This document shows, piece by piece, positions 1-11,985 of a stretch of DNA of 64,000 nt. The stretch's first letter is position 1. Every line of letters begins with the position of its first letter. This DNA comes from Acanthococcus lagerstroemiae (taxonomy: Eukaryota > Arthropoda > Insecta > Hemiptera > Eriococcidae): assembly GCA_031841125.1 (NCBI GenBank), contig CM063106.1, positions 11,470,001 to 11,534,000 on the forward strand. The letters are read 5' to 3'. The notes under the pieces are model-generated. The model saw only the letters and a list, made by a program, of their open reading frames with translations, was not told the DNA's origin and searched no databases. Position numbers and translations under genes: made by a program.

Positions 1-1260
1 TTGGACTACTGATGATTCAGAGTACCCAGCGCAATGTACATAATTTCCAATTGAAAAAATTGTAGCGGATGTAGACCTCATCTACACTCCTTGTTTTTGT
101 GAGTGGTGAACGTATCCATTATATTAGAAGGTGTGCATATAGGCTTAAGACTGACATTTACAAAATGAAGGTGGAATGCTATCAGATGTCAGTATTTAGT
201 CATTTCAAACATGTACTAAAAGAGTAATGAAGAAATATTGAATAAGTAATGCAATCAAGTGGTCATGCTTTATCCAAATCCTTTTAAGTATGTGGTAATT
301 TTGTGTGAAAAATTAAATTTTCTAACGATCTCACCAATAAATTATTGATGTTGGATATTTAATATGATATTATTTGTTGTCTATAATATAAATACTTGAC
401 CTGGAGAGAAAAACAGTTGAAAATTATAACAGATTGTAACTTTCTTATGGAATTTTTGTTGTGATGTAACTAGCTATTTTGTGGAGAAATTTGCTTGTGA
501 TTATGAACAGGAAGCATAATGCTCTAGTGTAGCTTATCTGTCCTGCCTATCCTGCCTATGCAATTGTCAAACAATGAATAATTAGAAGATATTACTGTAT
601 ATTTTCTGGAACATCAAATAAATTGTAGATATGTCAACATTACCAAACTTTTATAACAAGTGTTCAACTTTTATGAACTTGTATAGAGCTGTTTTATATG
701 TTGCATAGCAAACAATCTAAGGATAGTTATATGAATATAGGTCTGGTGAACTGATTACAATAGTTGAAATATAATTGGCAGTTTAATACTCAATTGGCAG
801 TTTGAATGAAGTTTTTACAATTAAATTATTTCAGTTTATTCGTTAATGCTCATATTGCCCTCTTATGACCAGTCAGTAACATAACTAAAACGCGAATGAA
901 TTGCATAGGTTCTTCCAATAGCTGGTTGCTCTGTGTGAGTTATGTGAAACCATTAGCTTTTGTCATGTTTTGTTGACAAGTTTGTAAGATTATTATGTAG
1001 TTTTGAAATTACATTCTTATAGATTAACTTATCTTAGTTATTTTTTGATCTTCATTAGCATGATTTATATTTTATACAGATTCACATTCTTCTTGTCATA
1101 AATATAAGGTTATATGTTTGTTTTCAAACTGATTTTGAGTAGTTGCATTTGTTAAGTTTTAGCTTTTGTTTTTCTTCTTTTGTAAATATAAATATTGTAT
1201 AATTATTATATAAATGCCAAAATAATAAATTATTTTGATTTTCAATATATATTTTGTTTT
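1..1260 (+). other. AT-rich 3'UTR-like stretch
   Basis: The stretch has no long open frame and is strongly T/A-rich. It contains AATAAA polyadenylation-type hexamers at 617-622 and 1224-1229 and a Pumilio-like TGTAAATA at 1181-1188. The composition changes abruptly at about 1325, where G-tract repeat sequence begins. This is what the 3' end of a plus-strand gene lying left of the window would look like. Two short frames run off the left edge and stop at about 43 and 63; I cannot tell whether either is the end of a coding exon. The reading is inference from composition and signals only. Confidence 0.35.
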
Positions 1261-1326
1261 CTTTTTTCAATGTGGAATAATGTGCAGATTTTGTTGTAAT
1301 ATGTTTTATATGTAAATCCCAATCAG

Positions 1327-1470
1327 GGCCCTACCAAAGGGGGGGGGAGTTCAACCCTCCCCCTATTGGCCAAAAAAACATGAAAAACAATGGGTTGAGA
1401 CGGAGAGAAAAGCGGATCTGTGACTGAGCCCCCCCCCCCCACCAAGAAAAAATTTATCTTAATCGCAAAC
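1327..1470. repeat. G-tract repeat fragment
   Basis: It starts with CAGGGCCC followed by nine G at 1339-1347, then a C-rich block and twelve C at 1429-1440. The layout resembles the ends of the hAT-type MITEs elsewhere in the window (CAGGG or CAGTGG, then a G-tract). No matching right end or target duplication was found, so it is probably a truncated copy. Confidence 0.35.
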
Positions 1471-2379
1471 ACTTCCCTTACTTAAATCCTGGATACAGCT
1501 CTGATCGGATTCATCTGGCTGATGACGAGTAGCGCCACTATTGAAATTAGATAGTAGCCAAACATATGATTTCATTTCAGTACAACAAAAAAAGTTACAC
1601 AGCTGTCGTCTATATTAGTGAGTCTGAAGTATTTACTTTTTTGTTGAATTTCGACCACTGTTCAGACATTTCTTGGATAATATTCCCCTCGCCCTCGCAA
1701 AATTTGCCAGTCATTAGAAGTACAACATTTTTGTGCATTAATTTGTTTGTCCCAAAAGGCTAAAATTTCCTCTCTCCCCTCCCCCCATCGCGAAACGTTG
1801 TTTCAATAAGCTTCTTCAACTATATAAGTACTTATGGAAATGGTTTATCAGAGTTTAATTTAAGGAATGGCTACATTGATACTTTTGCATTTGATGCGAG
1901 AATTCACTTGAAATTAAGGGTCTTTCATTAGAGAAACCAAAGTCCAGAAATGTAAATTAGTGAAAAAATGAAGGGTTCTGTTTGTTTGGACCTGTTAGTT
2001 TTCCACGAGATTTCCTGTTCTACAATTGCTTCAGTCGATGTGCGACTGGACTTGAAACACCCTGAAAGGGAAAACAACGCTTGCTAATTGGTGAACCTGG
2101 GAGTTTCTAACGAGAGGTCCTCTTAGTTTCATCAGAGAGTATTTTCTTACGTGTTTCTGTGTGTTACAGAGTTTTATCTTTTGCAAACATGCAGCTCAAT
2201 AAAAAATAGGTTGGAAACAGCAGTTTTGATAACAATTTCAGCATAGGTATCGGAAAGTAAGTAGTCTGGTAATTGGTAAGTATTACCTATTGCAGCAGTT
2301 ACTAAGACCTTCAAGTTGAACAAAGAAGAAAAACGTAAGTATCCTAGCGCCCTTTCTAATCCTGTCGCCTATGTTAAGA
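1471..2379. other. No gene recognised
   Basis: There are only short frames. The 65-aa frame at 1566 has no recognisable motif. A C-rich block near 1770-1790 looks like another MITE remnant. Confidence 0.4.
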
Positions 2380-2900
2380 CTCATTTAGACGACTCAGATA
2401 AGACTTATTCTAACTTTTTCACGACTCACTCAAGTTTAGACACATTCAGACTCCGTCAACGCGTCAATATTAGAAATAATTCAGATTCACTTTATGTTTG
2501 CTCTCAATCACACTGCTTTCAGACATAAGCTTCGTATCAGATTCGTCTAAAACTCATTGTTTTAGTTGTTCTCCATTCCTAACCAGTTGTATACCAAAGG
2601 GGAGAGCCTCCTCCGCCACAGGTTTGACAAGTAGCTTCAATTGAATCATTGAAAGATTTTAGAAATACTAATACGTTTGTGCCTGTTACCTGCTTGTCTA
2701 TAATTCAAATCAGTCAAGAAACTTCAAAAACTTGCTCGTGAAATTAGTGGCTTCCCACCTGACGAATTTTGGATTTCTCCCCTTAGCAGTTTCCCTTCAG
2801 AATACCCTTTTCTGACCCATTGTTCGAGCCTTGTTTAGACCTATTCAGACTTATTCAGACGCTTTTTTAAATCAGTTTAAAATTCATTCAGACTATTTCG
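2380..2900. repeat. Cryptic repeat rich in AGACTTATTCAGAC-type words
   Basis: Degenerate copies of words such as GACTCATTTAGAC, GACTTATTC and CAGACTTATTCAGAC recur through this stretch. It resembles the larger AGTCTT-rich region at 18.35-19.99 kb in reverse complement. It is probably a decayed simple or tandem repeat, not coding. Confidence 0.35.
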
Positions 2901-4080
2901 CTCGAATAATTAGTCTTTGGAGGGGCTTTTGGTGGATTTGGAAGAGCTGAACCACCAAGCCCCCTTTCCACTATCTGTGCCTGTGAACACTGGCAAGGTA
3001 TATGCCCGTGATATCCGAATATTGCGCCAAATCGCATTAGCTAAAACCAGTCGTTGTGGCAACGGCCACGCGTTTTGTTCTTCCTCTGACTTATTTGGGC
3101 CGAGCATCCGCCAAGAGCGCTACAATCGGCAAACTTGAAAATGGGATCAGGACAATTTTCCTATTTGAGTGTTAATTGAGTTATTTCAGAATAAGTCGAG
3201 AACGAAGCCATTTAGCGGAAAAATTGAAAGAACAAAATTTGTAGAGCGTAAAATTTCCTGTAAGTTAGGTACCTTTGATTTCGATCGATTTTGAGAAAGC
3301 TTCCGCCCACCACCCATGCCGCTCACCAAATGTCCCGGTTTCGTTGTGCGCGATATTAGCGCTGCTCGACCCGAATTGTAAATGGAGTAAATTGGCAAAT
3401 GAGTAAAAAACTATAAAATTTCTTTCATTATGATCTTGATGACTTTTTGGGCGAATCACTTGCCAATCAGCTCAATTTGACAACCTGAGTTCTGCGATTC
3501 TTGAAAAATCGGTCAACTCTTAGTGAAATTCTGTTGAATCTTGTCAAATCTCAAAAAATCTCGATAGACTGAACAGCTCATTTTTTCAGCATTAGACTTA
3601 TTTTCGCAAAATTTCCTGCGTGGGATTCATGGGGATCCCCACCCTTGAAAGAAATTGAAAAATATGAACTGGCGAGTGATTTGAATCCATTTTTGGTACA
3701 TTGGTAACAAACTTATGAATTTATTCGTGCGGAAACATTTACTTATCTAAGCCTTGAACCATCGAACGCCAAACTACTGACAGTAGATTCAAAGCCACCA
3801 GTCCAGCCTTTATATAAATTAGAAAATATGTACATCAAGCTGCGTGTAACTCTATTTTGAAGGGAGATGAGCCCAGAGTTGTGGTGAACAGTGTTGTCAA
3901 TAAGAAGAGCTGCCGAGTTCGAGTTCCCAGTTTTAATAAACAGTGGTCAGTGCTAAGAAAGGCTGCCACGTGACAGACAACTGCGGAGTTCGCAATAGGT
4001 AACAGAAAAATTTTTGGGGAGGCCAAGCCTACCCGGGCCTACCCTTGGTTACGGCACTGATTGATATCGGATAATGTCAA
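2901..4080. other. No gene recognised; one MITE end
   Basis: Overlapping short frames on both strands have no recognisable domain. The sequence ending at about 4060 (GGTTACGGCACTG) looks like the right terminus of a CAGTGCCGTAACC-type hAT MITE, but I could not find a left end or an 8-bp duplication. Confidence 0.35.
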
Positions 4081-4259
4081 ATGGACGTTGATTTAACATT
4101 GGTATTAACATGCCATCAATTTATTTTCCGTAGAATTTACAGATAAATTAACGCGCCGTTTTGACTATAGTTAATTTAACGTCGTTTTTACATAGTGTCC
4201 GTTTCTGATTGTGAGTGAACTTTGTAATACTCCATGTGTAGGGTGTGCCAATTCACTGT

Positions 4260-4312
4260 CTTCTTCTGTATGGAATACAGAAGAAGACTTCTGTATGGAA
4301 TACAGAAGAAGA
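4260..4312. repeat. Tandemly duplicated hairpin
   Basis: Two copies of a near-palindrome lie 25 bases apart (4264-4287 and 4289-4312). Each folds into a stem of TTCTGTAT against ATACAGAA with a short GG-type loop. The first copy extends to CTTCTTCTGTAT at 4260. Function is unknown. Confidence 0.8.
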
Positions 4313-4572
4313 AAAAATGAATTGGAAGTCGTTTTTACAGTTGACAGTTATCGTAAACTGGGGTAACTTCGGATTTGTGGGGGAACTCCGGATATCGCCG
4401 GTTGTATATTAGAACTGGAACATTGGTTTCAACCACATGGCAGTGTAAATACAGGTTTCAGTTTTTATTTGACTCCCTAGTTAACGCAGAAATAAGACAT
4501 TTAACAATGTTACTCCAGTTTTGGCAATGTCCAAAGTTCCCTCACGGATCCGAAACTACCCTAGTTCACGGT

Positions 4573-4860
4573 AGACGTTGAATTTAATCGGGGTAATCTG
4601 CGACTCTTTCCCTCAACACCAAATCGACGTCGATTTTGTTTGGTAAAACTGACGTCATTTTTCTTATTAACTCAATTTTATGCACGATGAATGTCAGGTG
4701 TAATCATTTTTAATCCTTCCCTTCAACATCCAATCTCGAATCTAATAAAATCGACGCAGCTTTTATTTGTAAATTTGGCGTCAATTTGACACGGATAGTT
4801 TGACAATCTAATTTTGACACTGAAGTTGACTTCGTTTTGAAACATCGATTTTGACGTTGA
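4573..4860. repeat. GACGTC/GACGTT-rich repeat
   Basis: GACGTC occurs at 4626-4631 and 4651-4656, with related GACGTT and GGCGTCAATTTGAC words around it; similar words start near 4083. The same word is clustered at 9.8 kb, so both are probably copies of one repeat family. Confidence 0.5.
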
Positions 4861-6069
4861 TTTTGGAATCTTCTGCATCGATGGATACTCATACTCGTAT
4901 ACTGTGAAGTTGTACAATTTGGGATAGGGGTAAAACTTGGGACCAGACCCATAATTAGACGGAATCTTCAAGGGGGGCAAACAGCAGACCAGAGAGGGCA
5001 AGATTTTCTCATACATTTTAAATATTTCTAATTGTGATTTTTCGCCCCCCCCCACCAAACAAGAAATTTCAAATACTAGCAATGTTACTAATTAGAAATG
5101 AGAAGACTGCAAAAATTTTTCTACGTACAACTTTAAAATTTTGCGTAATTTTTTTTTGAGATTTTTGTTTAAAATTACACAGTTTTGCACGAAAAATGCT
5201 CAAAGATGAAAATTAATATAATTTCTACCTATATGCATTTAGATGTTCTGAATACGCATCCGCCCTTGAAAAAGCTCTTAGACATCGAGAAACTTCTAAA
5301 AAGTGAGAAAAAGTGTCGAAAACAGCAATTCTTCATATTTTTAGCTTATCTTATATTTATGACTTTTAAATGACTTTGATAATTATGAGGAATTTTTTAA
5401 AATATCAGGAAAACAGCAATTTGGAAGGAAAAATAATTTTTCAAGATTTTTGTCGTTATCAGCTCGATCTCGTATTTTAAAATAGGTACTCTCAACTGGG
5501 GTAACTTTACACACTTTTTCATGTTTTTGAAGCTTTTACGCGCTCCAGTGGGTTGATATTGAAGAGAACGGTAGCCATGTTTGGTATTACTGGAAAGAGG
5601 AAGATTCAGGAAATATTTTAATTCACAACTGAGTACACTTGCATGCGACCGAGAACAGTTACGAGCCTCTGAAAAAAAGGTGTAAAATTATACCACGATG
5701 GAAGAACGTCACACATTCGTCAGAAATCTACATAAAATAAGTTTGAAAAGAAGTGAAGTATGTTTGACTGAAACAAAAGTTAAAATGGTTATCTAATGAA
5801 AAATAGTCAAAAACAAATTGTCCTTGGGTTTGCACAGAACGGCAGCGCTTCAGCCAGCATGAAGTACTTGAAACGATGCAGTGCAAATAGTTAGCAGACT
5901 ACTGTTGGATGTTGAAAAGCGAAACTGATTCAGATTTGTACAAAAGAAAAAAAAAAGTACCCATTAAAGCATTTTCTAACAAACCGCGTTAATATTATTG
6001 TTACTGAACCTTTACAGTTCAAGTACAAAAAATATTTTGACCTATCGTTTAACTGCTGTTGTATAGGTT

Positions 6070-6198
6070 AAAGTATGCCATTCTAACCTTTTTTCATGTT
6101 TTTCAAAATTTCAATGTAAAATGAAGAAAAATTCTGAAGTGCTATCGAAAAGTGGTTTAGGTACGACATTAAATTCAGCAATAAATAGTTTAAAAATC
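6070..6198. repeat. Direct repeat, copy 1 of 2
   Basis: This diverged unit matches 6445-6573. Shared landmarks in order are AAGTATGC, TTTTTTCATGTT, TGTGCTA or AGTGCTATCGAAAA, GGTTTAGG, ATT(A)AATTCAGC and a run of TTAAAAAT. The offset is about 375 bases. Confidence 0.7.
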
Positions 6199-6444
6199 GT
6201 ACATGTTTAACATGGGTAATGTTGATTGGCTACCAAAAACGAGCATTTGTTATAATTATAATATACTTTTAGGTAAGGATTATTGTGTTACAGCAATTGC
6301 TTACATCCGAATTTCTCAAATCTTCTGGAAATCATTTGTTCTTGAACCAACTGGCTGTAAAATTGTTTGTGTAAGTATCAGCGTACGACAGCATTAAAAG
6401 AAACAATTTTTGATGAGGTTTTCACTTGCTTTTCAGTAGACTAA

Positions 6445-6573
6445 AAAGTATGCAATTTCGGCATTTTTTCATGTTGTTCGAAAGTTTAACGTAAAATTCA
6501 GAAAAATCCTGATGTGCTACGAAAAAACGGTTTAGGGCATTGAATTCAGCGTTAAAAATACTTCCAGATTCGT
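6445..6573. repeat. Direct repeat, copy 2 of 2
   Basis: Second copy of the 6070-6198 unit, with the same landmarks in the same order and roughly a quarter of positions changed by eye. Confidence 0.7.
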
Positions 6574-7727
6574 ATATTTTCATCTTTAAGCAAAAAAAAA
6601 CAGCGAAATTTTGCAGAACAGTGTTTTTAAAATTTTTGATAAATGGGTCATTCTTCAAAAACGTTGATATTTCAGGTATGTTTTTTCATGGAGGAAAGTA
6701 GGGATATTTGAACTTATTTTGAGGGGAGTCGTTAAGAGGCGTTCTGTATAACAAATTGGTAAAATTGGGCCGACAGTGAGGTGATTCTGTAATTTGGCAA
6801 TGCAATCAAAATGATAAATGTTATGCCGAAGGACAAATGAAAAAGTCCATACCGAAAGACAATAGCGAACAAAGTGTTCAGCCGCCGATTAGTAGATTCC
6901 AGAACAAAAAATTATACGGAGAGTTTATAAAGGCATACTAACCCATTAATTAGAAGTAATTATTTTTTGATGATGATCGTTATCTTTGCATAAAGATTAC
7001 CATGTCGAAAGACACTTTTTTTTTAATTCTTAATTTTAGACAATAATACACGAATGCACGAGTCTCGTCACAAAATAACCCGGGATTTGATATGCGGACC
7101 ATATTGCTCTGATAAGAATATACAATTTGACCATATGAACTACGACGAAAAAATATTGAAACTCCTGTTTTGTGATTGGTTGAAAAAGAGCCAAGCCGAT
7201 GGACAAAAAATCGAGGGACAATATTCAAAGCTGGCCATACTGACTCCCACCTGTGAAGATGCGATTTCAATGTTACCTTGTGATTCCTTCATCCGTTTAA
7301 AGTAGCACTACGTTGTCAGTTTGTTCTGATATACAGCTTGAAAATTTAGAGAAAAATAATAATAATGAAAACTGTTCGAGGAACAGCCATGCCGACGGAC
7401 ATTTTAGCATATTTAGTTCAATTTTGACCCATTAAAAGTGGATCAAATTTTCTTCTGAAAACTTGAAAAAGTAGAATTGAGTCATATCTATCAACGAAAA
7501 AACAACAACAAAATGTCCGTATCATTAATAGCTTGTGAGATAATTGCTCGGGACTGAAATATTAACATTTTCGAAGAATAATCCATATTATGGTCTTGGA
7601 GTTATAAGAGCTTTATTTCTCTTGTGGGACGTCTGAAAAAAAGCGAATTTTGCCAGGGAGGCAAAGAGCGCAGCCAGGGGAGGCCGTCGCCCCCTGCCCT
7701 CCCCCTAGTTTCAGGCCTGCTTGGGAC

Positions 7728-8370
7728 AGATGTTACATTTTTCATGTAAGCCGTGTTAACAATGGGTGCAGGGCTAACGCTCTGGGAAAAAAGTGAGTGA
7801 TTGCTTTCTATACACTGTTCACCTTGTTATCAGCATGTATTAGAATTTTTCCGTATTTACTCTCGGAGAGAATCGTTATTTATGAGGATAGCGAAAAAAT
7901 GGTAAATGAATTCGTAATTACGATACCAATTGCAACGTATTGTAAGCTTTCTGAGACGAGAACGAACTCTCTAAAACTTCACAAAGCCATAGTATTGAGC
8001 TTCAAATAAAATTAAAAAACGGCGAGTTTTTTGTTGCATATTTTAAACAGTTTTCCGTTCTTTAAATTTTACCCAAAGTAGAGGGGGGGATAGTTTTCCC
8101 CAAGTTGGTCAAAACACTATACAACTTAAGTTTTTACCTGGTTTTGATATGCTATCCCAAGCTATGTTCGCCATGAGTGCAACTTGAGGCAGCGTTTGTT
8201 AAAATAAATCTTTCAACTTTTGGCACTTCTTCCGATTAATATTAATCAACTAGCTCAAAAATTACACTCTGAAGAAGGCCAAATCTGTCCTAAGTTGTAC
8301 GACTTTACGGTACCTTACTACTCACAGATGAAATTATGCACAACAAGGTATGTACATACTAGATAGGGAA
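7728..8370. other. No gene recognised
   Basis: AT-rich sequence with one 70-aa frame lacking recognisable motifs. A short G-tract near 8080 may be a repeat remnant. Confidence 0.4.
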
Positions 8371-8375
8371 AGAAC

Positions 8376-9577
8376 AACGAGTTCTGGGTTGTCAGATTTG
8401 GTCCTTTTTAAAAATGTTAGTCCTTTTTTGGGTCTTTTTTTGGTCCGCAAATAATCTTCTAGAAATTAATTGATCTTTAACTGGCCTCTAAGCTGTTGTC
8501 GGCACCACCTTAAAATAAACTCCAATTAAAATAAAATAAAATATTTCAAAAATAAGCCACAAATAAAAAATTGGAAGTTCATTTTCACAAATGAAGAACC
8601 TTTATTGTTTTAAAACATGCCAACCCCGTTCATGTGCTGGCTAGTGCTGGCCATCATATTATTATCACACCAGTGTCTTATATTTGTTTACTGATTCACT
8701 TGCCTTAATAGCCTCCGTGAAATATTGACATCACCGCAATATTTCTGGGAAACGTCACGTCTCCTAACCTAGTTTGTTTCCTTTTGAGTTGAAGTTTGCA
8801 TTATTCTGTTCCATTTTTGAATTTATCAATTTATTTGAAGTTATATTTTGTTTCTATTTGATTAGAGCTTTAAAACGATACCTATATCGGTAGAGAATAT
8901 TTTGGAATATTTCTAATTTTCAGAGAATTTTTTGGGAATATTTTCCCTGAATAAGGGAATTTTTTAAGCGCATATTTTCCTAATTTTGACTGAATAAAAT
9001 TCATAGCCCTAGTCATCATCACCTTCGAGTGCGAATTTTGGAGTCGAAGTTCAACCAAAGTAGAATGCCATTTCGCAATGCTTATTTACCAGTACTTACC
9101 TATTCTTAGATTGAGACGACATTGTTCCTTTGTTATTTTTTGTCTTACTCGATTTTGAATTCTATAAAATTCAATCAAATTGGGATCTCAATTTTTCATT
9201 GTTCAATTACTGGTGATTGCCTATTCACGATGGCTTAAAGGGAAAAGGTAGTATGTCACATTTCATCTTCTCTCAGAAAATTAACCATCACGTTGGTAAG
9301 TGGTAACACTGCGTTTTTCTAATTATGCAGCTTCCAGTATTCAGCTAGTTGTTTATGGTTAAGTCTTGACCTTGTCCAGGCCGGGCTGCCAAAGTCGGAA
9401 AACTGAAATGTGACATACTACCTTTTCCCTTTAAGCCATCGCGTATGTTAGGAGAGTTTGAAAGCAAGTGCTGCGAGATCGTATAAAGAATGTTATTTTG
9501 TTCCTTTTTTGTCCATTTTGGTCCTAAAAAAATTCAAGAGTGGTCCGATTCAGCGTCGCTCATCTGGCAACACTACA
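8376..9577. mobile_element. Possible decayed hAT-type element
   Basis: The left end reads GGGTTGTCAGATTTGGTCC. The right end, reverse-complemented, reads GTGTTGCCAGATGAGCG and is followed inward by a GGACC word. Both resemble CAGGGTTGCCAGAT hAT termini. No target duplication is visible, so this is tentative. A MITE with long inverted arms lies inside at 9228-9441. Confidence 0.3.
9228..9441. mobile_element. MITE with perfect 38-nt inverted arms
   Basis: The left arm is 9228-9265, beginning CGATGGCTTAAAGGGAAAAG. The right arm is 9404-9441 and is its exact reverse complement over 38 bases, ending with the mirror CTTTAAGCCATCG. The 138-base centre contains no frame. The arms are unusually well preserved compared with other repeats here, suggesting recent insertion. 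The target duplication cannot be separated from the arms; both contain TTAA but with matching sequence outside it, which argues against a simple piggyBac TTAA insertion. Confidence 0.85.
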
Positions 9578-9795
9578 AGTTGGCAGTTTTAAATATGATG
9601 GCTGAACAACCTCACGGGTATTTTGTATTTGATTCGACAAAGTTTCGAGTTAATCCTTCATCCCCATCGGGAAGGAAACCAAGAATAGGAGAACGCAGTT
9701 CTCATTATAGACGTTGAACGAATAACAAATGGAAATTGTAAGAAATGGCGTTGAAATCGATATCAAAACGACATAGATTTTATGGTTAAATTGAC

Positions 9796-9964
9796 GACGT
9801 CCATCAAGTGGTTTGGACGACGTCGATTGGACGGTTGAAACGACGTCAATCTGACTGTGAATGAGCTTTCACTATGTTTCAAGGTGATGGTGTTTAAATT
9901 GACGTCAATTTTGCGTTAAAAAAAAGCCAGGATTAGCATCGATCGACGTCAATGTGTTGACGTC
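9796..9964. repeat. GACGTC cluster
   Basis: GACGTC occurs at 9796, 9819, 9842, 9901, 9945 and 9959: six palindromic hexamers in 169 bases, where one per about 4 kb is expected. GACGTCAAT and TTGACGTC contexts dominate. It looks like a repeat family shared with 4.1-4.9 kb. Confidence 0.65.
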
Positions 9965-9989
9965 GAAATTGTGATTTCAACCCTTGAAT

Positions 9990-11259
9990 CGGTGGCGAAA
10001 TGGCTTGGTGGATACACAGCGAGTCACTTTATGTTTAGGTGGGTCGGCACACGAAAAAACTTTTGTAACAGCTATGCTCAAGATCTTTAGAAGATTTTTA
10101 TATCCACGAATATGATGGGATTAGATGAGTATAAAATGAACACAAATTCAGCGGTGATGTTTTCATTTATCTATTTATTTTTTTAATTTAAACCTAACGC
10201 GGCAGCAACAGCAGAAACTCATTACATGGTACCAAAGCTCAAGGAGAAATTATCGGTACAGAAAACGCTATTAGCACGAGTAACGATGGTGTGTGGTATT
10301 CAGGCAAGCGTAAACATATCATTAAAGGAAATTACCGCCGTCGACTACAGCGTGTCGTTTTTTTCATTTCGGTCGTTCTCTGACATACCTACATTAAAAA
10401 TTTTCTCCTTTCGCCGACACCAGTATAATTTTCCCAGTTCAGGAAAGTTTCTACTGCTCGTAATTAACGGGTGGTAAATTAGAAAAAGATTCGCCATCGA
10501 CACGGCTGCTTTTGATAGATAAATCCCATGAGCCCACAGGGGGACTGAGAATGATAAAACCGACTCGGACAAGTATACAGGTATTAATTTTCACATTACC
10601 TTCGACGGAATAATTAATTTGTGAGAATACGGAAAAATACTACCTAATCAACTTTTTATTACCGACTGAAAGGCAGTACGGTAAAGTTGACAATTTCAGT
10701 TTACGCAAGGCTGTGTATACAAGCGAGTATATTTTTGCTTATTTTTAACGCTGTTCCTGGTAAATTCTGTTTGTCAGTTTTAACATGTCTCGACCTTATC
10801 AAAAGCGAACATTACCACGTAAAATAGCAATAAACGTAATACGAACCAGTCAATAACGGCATGACGTTCGAAGAACGTCAAGGTGCACGTGGAAATTATA
10901 TGCACAGTTTAAGGTTTCATTTCCGGACAATATTTATATAAGTTAAACGAAACGAATTCTAATTCTCAGGTATCAAATTCGCACTCATGAGCTTACGCGG
11001 ACATGATAATTGCGGAAAATGCGATTTTATGTATCATGCATAAGAAAGATCAGTATGCAGGTGTTAAGGGTAGCTCAACTATGCCTCCGTTTAAGGCCTC
11101 GCCCTAAGAAATGCAAATCTACTCCTATCTCGACTTTATTTTTCGCCATTCTTAACCCTCGCTTTGAGGCCTACTCCTGGGGGCAGGAACTCAAATTGGA
11201 GCCTTTCCTGATTTTATATTTGATCAAGTGTTGAAGTAAATTCCGCAGTCTACGAAAGT
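9990..11259. other. No gene recognised
   Basis: Short frames only. Frames of 83, 75 and 74 aa at 10226, 10345 and 11010 show no motif or family resemblance. Confidence 0.4.
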
Positions 11260-11301
11260 AAATTTTAACGCCGGCGAGAAAAGACGGTTTTTGCTCAAGT
11301 A

Positions 11302-11495
11302 TACCCGTCTGATCGACAAGAGAGATAAGCTTGAAGGGAAGGAGAGGAAACCGCCAAGAGAGAAAATCGAGATACTGATGCTGAGGAAAAAAGTTAGGTG
11401 GAAATTAAGAAGGATGTAAGAGAGTACAATGCGAGGAAAATTGAGGAGTTACTGCAAAACAATGGATCAGTAAAGAGAGTTAAAAAAGAAATATA
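11302..11495 (+). pseudogene. RTE-type LINE ORF fragment, upstream copy
   Basis: This 194-base piece translates, across one frameshift, to residues like LIDKRDKLEGKERKPPREK and VREYNARKIEELLQNNGS, typical of the linker before the reverse transcriptase of RTE-clade LINEs. It is repeated at 14921-15115 with roughly a dozen differences. The two copies lie immediately on either side of the pogo element at 11498-14920. Only the downstream copy continues into the reverse transcriptase, so this copy is a duplicated fragment. Confidence 0.75.
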
Positions 11496-11985
11496 TAGAG
11501 GAGGGTGGGGCAAAAGTCCGCTGTTAAACTGTATACAAATGCCATGTTTTGTTGATTTTAGTAAGTTGGCAATACTGTTAACGTGTGTATACAAATTCAA
11601 TGCTGCATGTCTAGTATAAACCACAATGCCAAAAAATTTTAATTTTTCACAACTTTTGACAAAATATTTTCTCATTTTGGAAATGTGATTTGAAGTTATC
11701 CACAGAGTTGCATATGAGTCAAGAGTTTAAAATTGAATCATGGTTAGGTAAGTAATTAATTTTTACAATTGGTTTCATTATTACATTCATATAGTTTTTA
11801 TATCAGAAATCATTTCATCAGTAATGTGCCACTGGGGCAAAAGTCCGCACTGGCTATTGGGGCAAAAGTCCTCTTCCGATTTTTGATCATTTCTTTTCAT
11901 TTTAGGAATTATATAAACGTATAATAGGTATCTGACGGAAAAGCAATAATTTGGCAAATTCTCGAAGATGCTAAATCTAGGAGAG

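Larger units (their letters stand above)
4944..7719. mobile_element. Probable hAT-type element, 2.8 kb
   Basis: The left end starts CAGACCCATAATTAG and the right end, reverse-complemented, starts CAGGCCTGAAACTAG; 10 of the first 15 positions agree and most differences are transitions. CTTGGGAC occurs exactly at both flanks (4936-4943 and 7720-7727), matching the 8-bp target duplication of hAT elements. G-rich and C-rich blocks lie just inside the ends. No transposase is recognisable; the 119-aa and 96-aa frames on the minus strand have no known motif. The spacing is long and the terminal match imperfect, so this is a moderate call. Confidence 0.5.

Noticed and set aside
9231..9438. piggyBac MITE on the basis of TTAA near both ends of the 38-nt arms
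   Set aside because: The sequence outside the TTAA is also inverted-repeat (CGATGGC/GCCATCG), so TTAA is internal to the arms, not a target duplication.
8376..9577. Complete hAT element with CAGGGTTGCCAGAT ends
   Set aside because: No 8-bp duplication and only partial terminal similarity; kept only as a low-confidence feature.
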